In this document: positions 24,774-36,205 of the stretch, in pieces | How the letters are laid out: every line of letters starts with the position of its first letter | Numbering within the stretch: the first letter of the stretch is position 1 | Assembly (NCBI GenBank): GCA_946807835.1 | Contig: OX327703.1 | Location: 7,695,501 to 7,759,500, forward strand | Reading direction: 5' to 3' | Length of the DNA: 64,000 nt | DNA from: Ailanthus altissimus | Taxonomy: Eukaryota > Streptophyta > Magnoliopsida > Sapindales > Simaroubaceae | Program-made: the position numbers and the translations under genes | Notes under the pieces: generated by a model | The model's input: the letters and a program-made list of their open reading frames with translations, nothing else | The model's database searches: none | Told to the model about the DNA's origin: nothing

Positions 24774-26212
24774 TGTTGGTAGTAAATAATTTTTTTATAT
24801 TTAATAAAATAAATACAGCGGAAGCCAGATCGTCTTGTTTATAATTACATGTATAGAGATAGAAGATTACCTCAATTTCTCACTATGACAGATCTTGAAT
24901 TGACTGGCTACAATCTTCTCTACTATCCTCAATCTTCTCTACTATCCTCAATCTTCAAACTCAACGCGTATAGGCACGTGGATTTTTCTTAATCTCTAAA
25001 AATACTAATACCTAAATATGAGAGAATGGTATTAATTAAATTCTTTTCACACGTAAGAATACATAAAAAGAATATTTTTATGTATATGATTGTAATAGTG
25101 CTTTTCTACTCCATATCTCACATATATATAGGAATCTCCCTTAAGTATTTAGAATTTGATTAGGATTAGAAAATTAGAGTTTGAGTAGAATTTGAGCTAG
25201 TAGAGAGATTACAAGACCCATGGGCTTCCTCGCTCCAACTTAAAAGGCCTAGTCCTTATTATCTCGTAATACACCAATTCTTCTAAGTTAACCGTAGGCT
25301 ATTCCACTAAAAGCCAAGGGCAGTACTCTAGTAACCCATGTTATAAAGTAAAAGCCCATTTAATTAAAACTCCATTTAATTAAATTAGGCTTGGTCTTTA
25401 GACCAATAATAACCACTTAATTGACCCTCTAATTAATGTCCATAATTAAAGCTAGGCCTTGAAAAACTGTCTTGTCTCTTTAATTACTTATTTACCCCTA
25501 AGTCACTGAATGCTCTAATGATCACTTTTAATATGTCTATATTTGTAAATAAATTTACAAATAAATATTATTATTCAATAAATAAGTTTTTGAATAAATC
25601 GTGGCTACAGATTCTAATGATCAAGTACTGCAAACAGCTTAGGTGGACATTAATTATTAGATTCCATCTTGCATATGTTCCTACGACCCATGAAATTATA
25701 TCTCCAAGATATCGAAGTTTTGACCATTTATTTGGATCTCATTCATTGATAACTCAAAAGATATAATATATTAATGTAAGTTCATTACCTGCTCAAGATT
25801 AAGATCAATTAAGCTTATTAAAGCTTTTATGAATTAAGATCTACGATATTCAGTTAACTAGATCGAAATTCACAATAGTCTTGTTCAATGTAACATATAC
25901 ACTAGTTTTTCTACTCGAAGTCTCTACTTCGATGATCAAGGCAAATCATCTACTATAAGATGTAGAAAAACTACAACCTTACATAATGAAATGTCATTTT
26001 TCATTAATGGCTGTGAACTTCATTTAATTTATAAAGAACTTGTGATCTATACCATCTGTATTAACATCATATGCCTAATACATAGATTACATACATTATA
26101 AATATAGGCTCATCAATGTATGCTCAATTATATGTATGAATAAACTTTTATTAATCAAATAAAATGTTATTTCACATGCTTTAAGTGCATAAATAACATT
26201 ATAAAGCTAAGA
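24774..26212 (-). repeat. 5' LTR of the antisense copia element
   Basis: Starts TGTTGGTAGTAAATAA beside the primer site and runs to about 26212 (CTAAGA, where the family has CTAACA). It is co-linear over its length with the solo LTR 45303-46716. The outer end has mutated, so no clear target duplication is visible. Confidence 0.83.
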
Positions 26213-26319
26213 GAATGGCTATAGACATGATTGAAGAGGATCATATCTAGTCTTAAGCTGACCTACACAAGTATGCATGTATGCTTATGAACTATATCCC
26301 TGATGTAGTTGCATTAATT

Positions 26320-26740
26320 CAATAAAAAATGCAAGACACAACAGGTAGAAATAGTAGAATTAGCCTTAAATTTATACTTGTAAACCCAACATTGAAGATA
26401 ATATTTATAGCATTTCCAATACAAAAAATAGGTTTCTTTAGTGGTTGTAGGCCTTTTATAGTGTATGTATTTGAGGTTCGATATACTAAGAGTTAGTGTT
26501 TAATTTTTGGATAAGTTATATCATTTGATTGGTTATGAGGAGAGTAGGATTATGACATTTGTTAGTGATAGGCAAAAAGGGGTTGATGGATGCCTTGGAA
26601 GCATATCAGCCAAATTTGACCACATGGTGGTATCCTACGCATATATATTCCAATTTTAGAAATAAATGGTTTGATTTACACTTGAAGAATCTATTTTGTT
26701 ATGTAGATAGAGAGATTAACTAACACCAAATTCAAAAAAA
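26320..26740 (+). pseudogene. MULE transposase remnant, copy A
   Basis: Parallels 43400-43900. Recognisable are a GC(R)PF-like start near 26445 and the stretch around 26520-26660 matching LYHLIGYKEKKT, FMSDRKKG and the IY.PIL block of copy B. About 120 bp holding the 'ILLFVIVLDGNNALF' block is missing, and the 3' half seen in copy B is absent. Non-functional. Confidence 0.72.
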
Positions 26741-28986
26741 TAACATTATTATTTTTTTTTAAATTTCTAATTTTCACACTTTACATTATTTTTAAAAAAT
26801 AAAGGCAGAGGGAGGTCAGGCTAACCTAAAAATTAGCAGAGACATCTATGAATAGACTTTAAATGGTTGAACTTTTGTTATTAATTTCAAGGTTTTATGC
26901 CTTATTTGAACATGGTTTATTTTTTAATTGATTTGATTTCACTTTATAACTTTTTGTAAGAATGATGGTGTATTGTGTTCATAATTTTAGTATATAATAA
27001 TATTTTAAGTGCGTTGTGTCTATAATTTTAGTTTATAATATTATAAGTTTGTTCATTTCTACTACATCTTTCATGCATTACAATAACAATTCTGAGATTT
27101 GTGTCATTTTTTGCATGCAAATGAAAACACTACACTTACTGAGATAACCAACAAAATACAAAACACATTCTTCACTACATCTTTTATTTCATCAATTTAT
27201 TTAACCATATCTTACTATTCAGTAAGCACTCTCAAACTTTCCCATTTAGATTATGCACTACTTCCACCAATAAAATAATTTCAGAAACTTGGCATCTAAT
27301 AGTTGAAGTCTTTTTCTTTTAATTCCCAAAATCTGTAGCAATTGTATCTTCTTTCCTCACAATAAAAGTAAAACTTTTTAAAATTGTTCTTTGACTTTGA
27401 AATCTTTACAACTACTTTCCTTTCACATAAATAATTTTTTCTTTTAAAAAAACTTTTATAATTTTCCTATTTACTTTACTTAGATTTATAGGGTTGACAT
27501 AATTATGCATGGGTATTTTTTGAGGCTGAAGTAAACAGATTGTTTGAGAGAGTTTGAGACAGTTTGTGAGGCACTTTGACTTTTGAGATTTGGTTTGAGG
27601 TTTTCGTCACATAAAAGAAAAGTTTGCATGAGAAAAATAAAAATTAGCCAAATATATCACCTTTTATAAGGAATTATTTGATTGTTGGACTTTAGCGGTC
27701 ACCTGTAATTTGCAAGAATGACATTTGTTTTTTAAAAACTTGATCAAGAATGATTATGATATTTGATTATTGAAAAAAAATATTGTTAATTATTTTTTAA
27801 ATTTCAAGAGGTTTATGATCCGATCGTCCAAACTTGATCCAATGATATATTATTTGGTATAAAAAAATTTATAATAAAATTGGTTACGGAAAGATACTAT
27901 AGAAAATTTAATGAAAAAAAATCAACTTGATTAAATTAGAAAAGATTTTAATAATTATGAAGATTTATAAAAAAATACACGAGAATTACATGGGTATATT
28001 TGTCCAATAATCACATTCTTCAATATTTTAATAAATCTAATTTTATTTGGCTCGTATAAAATTCAATATTTTAATAACCGTATTTATAGTTATTCTTTTA
28101 ATTAAATTTATATGGCGCATCATGTGAAAGTTTGAATCACGCCCTTATAATTCAAAAATACCTTTGCAAATCAGTTAAACTAATATGAGCTTAATTATGT
28201 CAATACCTTTACAAAAAAAAAATGTATTTTTTTTTCTTTCGATACAAAGATGTTAATTTTCTTAAAAAACAATTATCACACACCTCTCCCCATCTTTATG
28301 CATTGGCAGAATTTTATAAACATTCTTATTTTGATACGAGGATGTTTATTATAAAAATTAATTAAAAGTAAAACAAAGAAAAAAAAAAGTTAAAAATATT
28401 GCATGGTCGAAATTTTCCACAAACAAAAAGAAATAAGTATTTTTAAAAGAAACTGTAAAAGGAATCAAAGAGAGTATTTTTAAGGTAGGTTCAAATATTT
28501 TTAGTTGACATTATTATAAATTTTTTCCTTAGAGATCTCTAATAAATTTAAGTTTTGAGAGACATATATATAGTGATTTTTTTAAAAAATATTAACACTT
28601 TAAAAGGCTCACAACATTTTATTTCAAAAGGTCAAATTTCTAATGGAGAATATATGCACATAACCAAACGATAATAATGATGTGAAAATTTATATATCAA
28701 TTTTGTTCAAAGCTTTATATATATATATATGTAAAGTTTGTGAAATATGCACTGTATACATAATACATCTTCCGTGTATATATATATATATATATACAGT
28801 AGATCGATAGTTTCTAACTTAAGCGGGAAAGTTACACAATTAGAAGTAACACAAAAAATAACAAGAGAAATTTTTCTATGATCAATGCCAAGATTTTTGG
28901 AGTTGTACTTTGACCCTTAAACAACACCTTCCTATTTTGCAAAAACAGGAATATTACAAATCTTCTCCTTATAAGTCACAATTCAC
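26741..28986. other. Duplicated AT-rich spacer, copy A
   Basis: No gene. Matches copy B 44200-45302 and 46722-51070 outside the insertions, so it preserves the pre-insertion state of both B insertion sites: near 27803-27860 for the copia LTR and near 28170-28210 for the hAT element. TA microsatellite tracts lie near 28718 and at 28777-28796. Confidence 0.7.
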
Positions 28987-28993
28987 TATAAAT
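28987..28993 (+). promoter_or_regulatory. TATA box of defensin-like copy A
   Basis: TATAAAT, 84 bases before the ATG at 29071, in the same place as in copy B. The preceding 100 bases are strongly conserved between the copies. Confidence 0.6.
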
Positions 28994-29070
28994 ATTGCAT
29001 AAATTCGAGTTTTTTTAATCACAAAAATACTTTTTGAACAACATAATATTTTGGGATTTGTTCATAACTT

Positions 29071-29261
29071 ATGGCTAAGATGAAGTTCGTCGCATTTGTT
29101 CTTGTGGCAGTTCTGTTTCTAAGCATCAGTATGTCTAGTTATTTCTTTTCTTCTCCTTCTAATACAATGTACTATGTAAATGGTTTCTTTTCTAGGGAAA
29201 ATTACAAATTATTGGATTTTAGTTGAGATTTTTTCTTATAATAGTTATAATATACGTACTT
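29071..29261 (+). pseudogene. Defensin-like gene, copy A: exon 1 only
   Basis: Exon 1 (29071-29128) encodes a signal peptide, MAKMKFVAFVLVAVLFLSI, ending in phase 1 at a GTATGT donor, exactly as in copy B. The intron matches copy B for about 130 bases, then stops at 29261, where LINE sequence begins. The cysteine-rich exon 2 is nowhere in copy A, so no mature peptide can be made. The five amino-acid differences from copy B in exon 1 are mostly conservative hydrophobic swaps in the signal core. The promoter is retained, so it might still be transcribed into LINE antisense sequence. Confidence 0.8.
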
Positions 29262-29658
29262 GTAATTTTAACATCCATCACCCAGATATTAAGCTTTTTC
29301 AAATTGGTCCCCCTGAAATTTTCAAGATTCGAAAAACAAAAATCCTCCAAAGTACCAGAATGTTGTTTCAGAGCCTTCGAATTTTGTGCCTCAACAACCT
29401 CTATCATCGTAGGCAGCTCATTTGATCTTTGTTGGACTTCTTCCAGAGGCAGCTCCTTGATTTCTCCGGCAGCTTTATCATCGTTGTGTTGAAACTTTAG
29501 AGGGCCCTATAACACCACCGCTTTGATGCAATCTGAATAACGATGATTTTTTGGTTTTTTTAATATTGTTGAGTAATCTTCCAAAGAATGTGTAAGAAAA
29601 CCACAAAGCATGCAAAATTTAGGCAACTTCTGCTACTTAAACTTCACCCATAATATCA
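29262..29658 (-). pseudogene. LINE ORF1 fragment (left piece), copy A
   Basis: Parallels 54780-55165 of copy B (AAAAATCCTCCAAAGTACYAGAA, GTAGGCAGCTCATTTGATCTT and TGATGCAATCTGAATAACGATGATTT blocks). On the minus strand it is the zinc-knuckle and linker part of a LINE ORF1. It is cut at 29658 by a copia element. Confidence 0.75.
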
Positions 29659-29790
29659 CTTCATTTTGTATCAAGTCAAGCCAAAGCAATTAAAAGTTTA
29701 AATAAAGAGTTTTTTCTCTACAAATAGTCTCCTCTCTTCTAATCATTTTTCTCCTTAAAATTTCTTAAACACTAAATTCCTCTTCCAACA
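29659..29790 (+). repeat. 5' LTR remnant, copia at 29659
   Basis: Matches 34110-34240, including the AATTTCTTAAACACTAAA block, and ends CCTCTTCCAACA next to the primer site. Confidence 0.82.
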
Positions 29791-29793
29791 AAA

Positions 29794-29806
29794 TGGTATC
29801 AGAGTT
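29794..29806 (+). other. copia primer binding site (initiator-Met type)
   Basis: TGGTATCAGAGTT three bases after the LTR. One C-to-T change from the usual TGGTATCAGAGC. Confidence 0.88.
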
Positions 29807-29829
29807 AGAAAATTCTCACTTGTACAAAA

Positions 29830-30700
29830 TGGCAAGGGAGATGATTCCTTTTCAAATCTCTACACTTAACAAGCTTAACTATGAAGCTTAGAGCAATAAG
29901 ATGAAGGCTTTGCTGAGTTCTCAAAATGCTTAGGAGATTGTAGAGAAAGGCTTTGAGGAGGCACAAGATGGAGCACCTCTTCTTAAGTACAAAAGGAAGC
30001 TTTGAAGGAAGCAAAAAGAGAGACAAGAAAGCTCTCTACATCATTTATCACACCTAGATGATAAAGGTTTTAAGAAGGTCGCCAATGCTACTACCGCCAA
30101 AGAAGCATAGGAGTTACTTCGTACTTTCTATAAATTAGTGGAGAAAGTGAGGAAGGTACGTCTTCAAACTATAAGAGGTGAGTTTGAATCTTTACACATG
30201 AAAGATTCAGAAGCTATTTTTGAATATTTTTCTAGAGTTTTAGTGGTAGTTAACCAATTAAAAAGTAATGGTGAAACTTTAAATGATACACGTGCCATGG
30301 AGAAAATTCTCCGCTCTTTTGATTCAAAATTTGAGCATATTGTAGTGGCTATTGAAGAATCTAAAGATTTAGAGAAAATGAGCATGGAATAGCTCATGGG
30401 ATCCTTACAAGCCTATGAAGAAAGACATAAGAAGAAAAAAGAAACTTTGGAGCAAGTTCTTCAAACAAGGCTTAATTTAAAGATGAAGGCACCAAGAATG
30501 AGAGAAGCCAACGTGGAAGAGGTCATGGTAAAGGCTTAGGAAGAAGATGTTTTAAGGCAATAAATGGAGAAGAAGAAAGAAAAGTTTAATTTTCTACAAG
30601 AGTATGTAAGAGAGGAAATATTTTAAGGCAAATGTATGATATCTCTTGTGTTAAATGTTACAAATGCCAAAAGTTTGGGCATTATGCTTCAAATTATAAG
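29830..30700 (+). pseudogene. gag: copia gag
   Basis: Capsid-type text with stops: [36 protein letters not shown], a block with [20 protein letters not shown] (30176-30235), [10 protein letters not shown] and [20 protein letters not shown] (30306-30365), all typical of the copia gag family. The zinc knuckle [14 protein letters not shown] lies at 30656-30697; its last Cys has become Tyr. Inactive. Confidence 0.8.
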
Positions 30701-30749
30701 GCCATTAATAATGTTGAAGAGAAAGTAAATTTTGTAGAAAATAAAGATC

Positions 30750-31760
30750 AACATGGGTTTACTTTGTTGTTAGCATACAAAGGAGGAGGAGATGATGGAG
30801 GAAAGAATACTTGGTATCTCGACAACAGGGCTAGCAATCATATGTATGCGAGTAGAGATAAATTTGTAGAGCTTGATGAATTGGTAAGTGGCAATGTTAC
30901 TTTTGGAGATAATTCTAAAATTTCGGTGAAAGAAAATTGTGAAATTTTAATTAAATTAAAAAAAGGAAGGCACCAATATATTTATAATGTTTATTATGTG
31001 CCCAATATAAAAAATAATATTTTAAGTATGGCCAACTCTTAAAAAATGCTATGATATTCATATGAGAGATAATAGTCTTTCAATAAGAGATGGTAACAAT
31101 ATTTTAAAAGCCAAGGTTCCAATGACTAAACATAGAATGTTTTTATTGAACATTTAAAATGATGTTGCAAAATGCCTAAAGGCATGTTTTAAAAATTCAT
31201 CTTGGCTGTGGCACTTGAGATTTGGGCACCTTAATTTTGATTGGCCTTAAAATATTGTCTAATTAACAAATGTAAGAGGATTGCCTTCCATTAATCTGCT
31301 AGATCAATTGTGTGAAGGATGCTTGCTTGGAAAGTAATTTAGTAAAAGATTTCCAAAAGAATCAAATTCAAGAGCAAGCAAGTCATTTGAACTTGTTCAT
31401 ACCGATGTTTGTGGTCTAATTCACCCAAGCTCTTTTGGACAAAATAATTATTTTGTCCTTTTTATTGATGATTTTAGTAGAAAGTCTTGGGTGTATTTTC
31501 TTAAGAATAAATCAGAGGCATTTAGTGCTTTTAAAAAAATTAAAGCATTTGTTGAAAAAGAAAGTGGTCACTATATTAAATCCATGAGATCCGATAGAGG
31601 TGGCGAATTTACCTCAAAAGTGTTTAATGAATTTTGTGAAAATAATGGTATTCGCCACCCTCTAATGGTTCCTAGATCCCCATAACAAAATAGATTGGCT
31701 GAAGGAAGAAATAGAATCATTCTTAATATGGCCCAAAGTATGTTTAAGAGTAAAAAATGC
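30750..31760 (+). pseudogene. copia protease and integrase
   Basis: Protease: [13 protein letters not shown] at 30812-30850, where the family has D-T-G-A-S; the catalytic Gly is Arg. Then [12 protein letters not shown] and [12 protein letters not shown]. Integrase: pre-integrase zinc site LWHLRFGHLNFDW near 31205 with CEGCLLGK near 31315. Core: FELVHTDVCGL, YFVLFIDDFSRKSWVYFLKN (first Asp pair), SMRSDRGGEFTSKVFNEFCE with the conserved D..GEF at 31580-31625, then NGIRHPLMVPRSP. Stops interrupt. Confidence 0.83.
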
Positions 31761-33869
31761 CTTAACAATTTTAGGCTAAGGCCATTGATTGTGCGGTATA
31801 CTTGATGAACTGCTCTCCTACCAAAGTGTATGGGAAAAAGATGCCTCAAGAAGCTTAGAGTGGAGGAAAACCCAAACCTCTTATTGAAGGTGTTCGGGGA
31901 GTATTGTTTATACCTACAAGTCAGACCATCAAAGGTTTAAACTTGATGACAAGAGTGAGAAGTTTATTTTTGTTGGCTATGACTCAAGCTCTAAAGCCTA
32001 TAAATTGTACAATTCAAGCAATGTAAAGGTGATTATTAGTAGAGATGTTGAATTTGATGAAGAAGGCACATAGAGTTGGAATGGCTAAGAAACAAATTGT
32101 GACTTCTTTCCTTTCCTTTCCTTGATGAAGATGAAGATTAAGCAAGCAAAGAATCTCAACAACTTATCACTCCACCATATTCATCATCAACAAGCACAAA
32201 TAAATGCGTGACTAGCCCAAGCCTAAGCTCATGCTCAAGTCCAAGAACACCATGGGTTCGAAGCTTGCAAGAAATTTATGAAGTGACAGAGAATCAAAAT
32301 AATCTAACATTTTTGTGTCTTTTTTCAGATAGTGACTAATAAATTTTGAAGAAGCGATAAAAGATAAAAGATGGAGAGATGCAATGGATGAAGAAACTAA
32401 AGCAATAGTGAAGAATGAAACATAGGAGTTAGCAACACTTCTAAAAGGACAAAAGGCTATTGGAGTCAAGTAAGCATACAAGGTGAAGAATAATGTTAAG
32501 GGAGAAGTTGAATGTTTCAAGGCAAGATTGGTTGCCAAAGGCTACAAGCAAATAGTCGATATTGATTATGAAGAGGTATTCGCTCCCGTTGCTTGCTTGG
32601 AAACCATAAGATTAATCATCTCTATGGATGCTCAAAATAAATAAAAAATATATCAAATGAATGTATAATCTACCTTCTCGAATGGATAACTTAAAGAAGA
32701 AGTATTCATTGAGCAAAATTTGGGATATGAGGTGAGAGGGCACGAAAATAAAGTTTTAAGATTGAAAAAAGCCTTATATAGTTTGAAACAAGCACCAAGG
32801 GCATGGTATAGTAGAATAGATAAATATTTTCACGATAATATTTTTTCAAAATGCCCACATGAACATGCCTTTAATGTAAAGGTGAATGAAAATGGAGATA
32901 TGCTGCTTGTATGCTTATACCTGGATGATTTAATTTTTATAAGAAACAATCTAACTATGTTTGAAGAATTCAAGTAAGCAATGACCAAAGAATTTGAGAT
33001 GATGGATATTGGACTTATGTTATACTATCTTGGCATTAAAGTAAAGCAAGAGAGTAGAGGCATCTTCATCTCCTAAGAAGGTATGCAAGAGAAGTGCTTA
33101 AAACGTTCAACATGAAGAATTACAAATTGGTGAGCACGTCTATAGAATGTGGGATCAAGTTGTCAAAGAAAGAAGGAGGAGACGTTAATCTTATAACTTT
33201 CAAAAGCTTAGTTAGAAGCTTGCGGTATTTAACATGCACAAGGCCTGACATTTTCTTTGGAGTTGGGCTTGTTAGCCACTACATGGAATTACCCATAAGC
33301 ATCTACATGAAGGCCGCTAAGAGAATCCTTCGCTACATGAAAAGTACTCTTGACTTTGGACTATTGTATTCATCTTCTCATAATTTTAAGCTTGTTGGGT
33401 ACAGTGATAGCGATTGGGCTGGAGACTTGGATGAAAGAAATAGCACCACAGGGTTTGTGTTTTTCTTGAGAGATACTGCTTTTACTTAGAGTTTAAAGAA
33501 GCAACTAATAGTTACACTCTCAACATATGAAGTAGAGTATATTGTTGTAACATCATGTGTTTACCACGTAATTTGGCTTAGGAACTTGATAAATGAGCTT
33601 CATATGCCACAAGAAGAGGCGACAGAGATTTATGTTGATAACAAGTCAGCTATTGCATTAGATAAAAATCTCTTGTTCCATGTCCGAAGCAATCACATTG
33701 ATACAAGGTATCATTTTTTTTAGAGAGAATATGACATATAAGGAGGTACAACTGATGTACCTTAAGTCTAAAGACCAAGTTGCCGATATATTTACCAAGC
33801 TGTTCAAGCACGAAGTCTTTGTCAAGATGAGAGCTTTACTTGGCATGGAAAAATCAAGTATAATGTGGG
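31761..33869 (+). pseudogene. copia reverse transcriptase and RNase H
   Basis: Linker (31761-32330), then RT: WRDAMDEETKAIVKNET, ECFKARLVAKGYKQ near 32512, EVFAPVACLETIRLIISMDA, the ALYSLKQAPRAWYSRIDKYF stretch at 32774-32833, and the catalytic box YLDDL at 32918-32932 with both Asp residues. RNase H: VGYSDSDWAGDLDERNSTTG near 33400, VTLSTYEVEYI, EIYVDNKSAIALDKN near 33625 and VADIFTKLFKHE near 33780. Stops and frameshifts at about 32420, 32640, 32975, 33075, 33487 and 33720 make it non-functional. Confidence 0.87.
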
Positions 33870-34240
33870 TATTGAGAAATAAATGTGATTTTGTCCCAAA
33901 ATATTTGGGTTATTCACTTTAAGCCTAAATATTTAGTCTATGTCTATTTTCTAGAATTAATATATTCTAGATTTATACTCTAGATAAATCCTTCACTTAT
34001 GTCAAAAATATCTAGAATTATCTTTCATTTTGTCAAAAGATGTAAGTATGTATTTTGTTGAAATTTGATGCCTAGAACTCTCCATCCACTATTATAAATA
34101 TGGATGAGTTCTTTATTTTGTATAAAGCCAAGCCAAACAATTAAGAGTTCAATAAAGAGTTGTTTCTCTACAAATCATCCCCTTTCTTCCAATCGTTTCT
34201 CTTTTTAAAATTTCTTAAACACTAAAATCCTCTTTTAATA
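33870..34240 (+). repeat. 3' LTR, copia at 29659
   Basis: Starts TATTGAGAAATAAATG (family start would be TGTTGAG) after the tract GGAAAAATCAAG at 33848-33859, and ends CCTCTTTTAATA, where the 5' LTR has CCTCTTCCAACA. About 370 bp. LINE sequence resumes at 34241. Confidence 0.78.
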
Positions 34241-34860
34241 AGCATAAACCATCACTATTTGCATCCATGTCGAGAAATTCCCCGAGCTTACTTCCTATCA
34301 GCTTCCCAAATTCAGCATTATGTGGATTAAGGGAACATTATAGGCTTGTATCCAAAAAAGGACTAATTGAAACACTAGGTCTGCATCTCAACCTTCATCA
34401 ATAGCAATTTCTAAAGCCAATAGAAACTTGGTAAAATTTCAATGTTCTAAGATAAGCATCCTTTTTTGATCCTTTACCTTTTGAAACTCAATAAGGAAAA
34501 CATCACCTAATCATCTGAACCTCAATTTTCCTTTTGGTTTCAACAATGTTCTCATTGTATTGACAAAATCATCTCATTGAAAATTTCATCTAGTAAGAAT
34601 TGATGAAGAGATCGAAAGTGGCATGTTTACATTACCGTTGGATGACACCTTCATCCATCCCTAGAATCTCTTTGTTATATGAATTATTAATGCATAAAGA
34701 TTGGCATAAAAATTTAATTTTTCTATTGCAAAACTAGAAATCAAAACAAAGAGTCCTGAAGGACAATAGAAAGATCTCTAAACACCCTAGAAAAAACTCA
34801 AAAACGTTTTTTTTCCTTTCTTCAAATTTTAATGGTGGATAATAGGCACTTTTAAAAAAA
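34241..34860 (-). pseudogene. LINE ORF1 fragment (right piece), copy A
   Basis: Parallels 55262-55870 of copy B nearly throughout (ACCATCACTATYYGCATCCA, GAGAAATTCCCC, ACATTRCCGTTGGATGACAC blocks). On the minus strand this is the N-terminal half of LINE ORF1 (DUF4283-type) with its 5' leader. Frameshifted. Confidence 0.75.
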
Positions 34861-35225
34861 TCATGAATAATTGTCCTTTAGTACGAGGGAAGGACACTAT
34901 TGTTTTTAGATTGTAAGAATGAAATAAATAAATTATAAAATTCAATGAAAAAATGTAAAAAGTAAAACAAAAACAAAAAGGTTAAAAACAATGCACAATG
35001 GTAAATGTAATCAAGAAAAAGAGAGTATTTTAAGAAAATTTAATAAATTTTTTATTTTATTTTTAAAAGAAGGGTGTTTTAAATAATCTAACCCTTTAAA
35101 AAAATTTACAAATTTTTACTTTTTAAAGTTTAAAGAAGTTTACAAATACTATATATGTATATATAACAAAATTTTAGTAAGAGTTTTTTATTTTAAAGAA
35201 ATTTATTCTTCTTGAAAAAAGCCAT

Positions 35226-35480
35226 ACGACAACGTAAAAAACCTTAACTCGTATAGTTTCTGATTTTAAAAGTAGGAGGGGAGTGAATTAAATAGCTAGG
35301 GAATTAATAGTTTCACTTGAAAGAATCCCTATATTGTATCATTAATAACTCAACCTTACATATATTACAATAACAATAAAAGTTTTCCTAGTTTAAAACT
35401 TTTGGAAAGAAGATAGAATAGTAGTGTTTTTATTCTAGGTTTACCTAGGGTTACGACGTCGCTGTGTTTCTCAAACATTA
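35226..35480. other. Spacer between duplication and LINE 2
   Basis: No recognised feature. Confidence 0.4.
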
Positions 35481-36205
35481 TTGACTAATAGATCAAGCAA
35501 AATCACTAATCTCTATAAGTCGATCTCCTTATCAGGAGTTCATGCTCCTAAACCGCTTCTGGGTGGGGTAGTAGGAGAGAAAGCCAACAGTGATGTAGCC
35601 TACTTTTTGTTAGGGAAGATAATATCAGCTAGGAAGATTAGACGAGATCTGTCATCTGTGGGATGCCTACACAATAGAAGGTTAAATATCATTTCAATGT
35701 TAATGTTGTGGATATAAATCTATTTGTTTTTCGGTTTAAATATAAGGCGGATAAGTGAGTAATAATAGCGGGAGGTCTTTGGACCTTCGGCCATTAGTTG
35801 ATAGTTTTGAAAGAATCTAAAGGATTGATGGCTATCAGAATATAGTGTTTGATTATGAGTCCTTTTGGATTCAGTTCCATTATGTCCCGATTGCTTGTAT
35901 GAATGACCATGTGGATACAATACTAGAAGGGCTAGTTAGAACTGTAGAGGAATTGGACCACGGGGAGTCTTGGGAGATATTTATATGAATGAGGGTGAAT
36001 GTGGACAATACTAAGCCTCTAGTTTAGTTTTTAAAAGTAAAGTTAAGAGATGAGTTGGTCCCCATCCTTTTATGGTATGAAAGACTTCTTAAGGTTTGTT
36101 ATCACTGTGAAATTCTTGGCCATCCTCTAAAGGAATATTTGCATAAGAAGTTGGTTAATGGAGTATTTATGCCTTTTAAGTATGGTGACAGAAAGAGGCA
36201 TACAT
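35481..36205 (+). pseudogene. LINE 2 ORF1 (RNA-binding protein)
   Basis: Non-LTR retrotransposon ORF1. A DUF4283-like start (YFLLGKIISARKIRRD at 35600-35650) is followed, after frame changes, by SFWIQFHYVPIACMND near 35865. The zinc knuckle CYHCEILGHPLKEY lies at about 36099-36140 and has Tyr for the last Cys. PFKYGDRKRH near 36172 corresponds to the YG.W motif. It breaks off where an Athila-type LTR begins. Confidence 0.7.

Larger units (their letters stand above)
22260..26212 (-). mobile_element. Truncated antisense Ty1/copia retrotransposon
   Basis: On the minus strand, reading right to left: 5' LTR (26212-24774), primer site, leader, a shortened gag, protease, then integrase, which breaks off near 22260. 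RT, RNase H and the 3' LTR are absent, so the element is truncated at its 3' side. Its LTR family also occurs as a solo LTR at 45303-46716, a fragment at 18250-18650 and a tail plus primer site at 38940-39227. Confidence 0.87.
29659..34240 (+). mobile_element. Ty1/copia retrotransposon inside LINE copy A
   Basis: Sense-oriented element: 5' LTR tail (29659-29790), initiator-Met primer site, gag, protease, integrase, RT, RNase H, 3' LTR (33870-34240). The 5' LTR is truncated to its last 130 bases or so. Comparing flanks with LINE copy B shows about 90 bp of LINE (B 55170-55258) missing at the junction and no clean target duplication. The left end therefore seems to have been lost in a deletion that also removed LINE sequence. 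Stops in all domains. Confidence 0.88.
26310..35225 (+). repeat. Segmental duplication, copy A
   Basis: Co-linear and direct with copy B (about 43390-56255). Shared, in order: MULE transposase remnant, AT-rich spacer, defensin-like promoter and exon 1, start of intron 1, antisense LINE ORF1, and about 350 bp beyond the LINE (to about 35225). Copy A alone carries a copia element (29659-34240), a deletion in the MULE part and a deletion joining intron 1 to the LINE at 29261/29262. The first coding exons of the two copies differ at 9 of 58 bases. Confidence 0.85.

Noticed and set aside
29180..29492. Three overlapping open frames beside defensin-like copy A
   Set aside because: They cross the intron/LINE junction and differ between strands; the LINE protein is read on the minus strand in copy B.
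36186..36205. TGACAGAAAG as the start of the Athila-type solo LTR
   Set aside because: This stretch also reads as the LINE ORF1 YG.W region, and no matching target duplication is seen at the right end; the border is left approximate.
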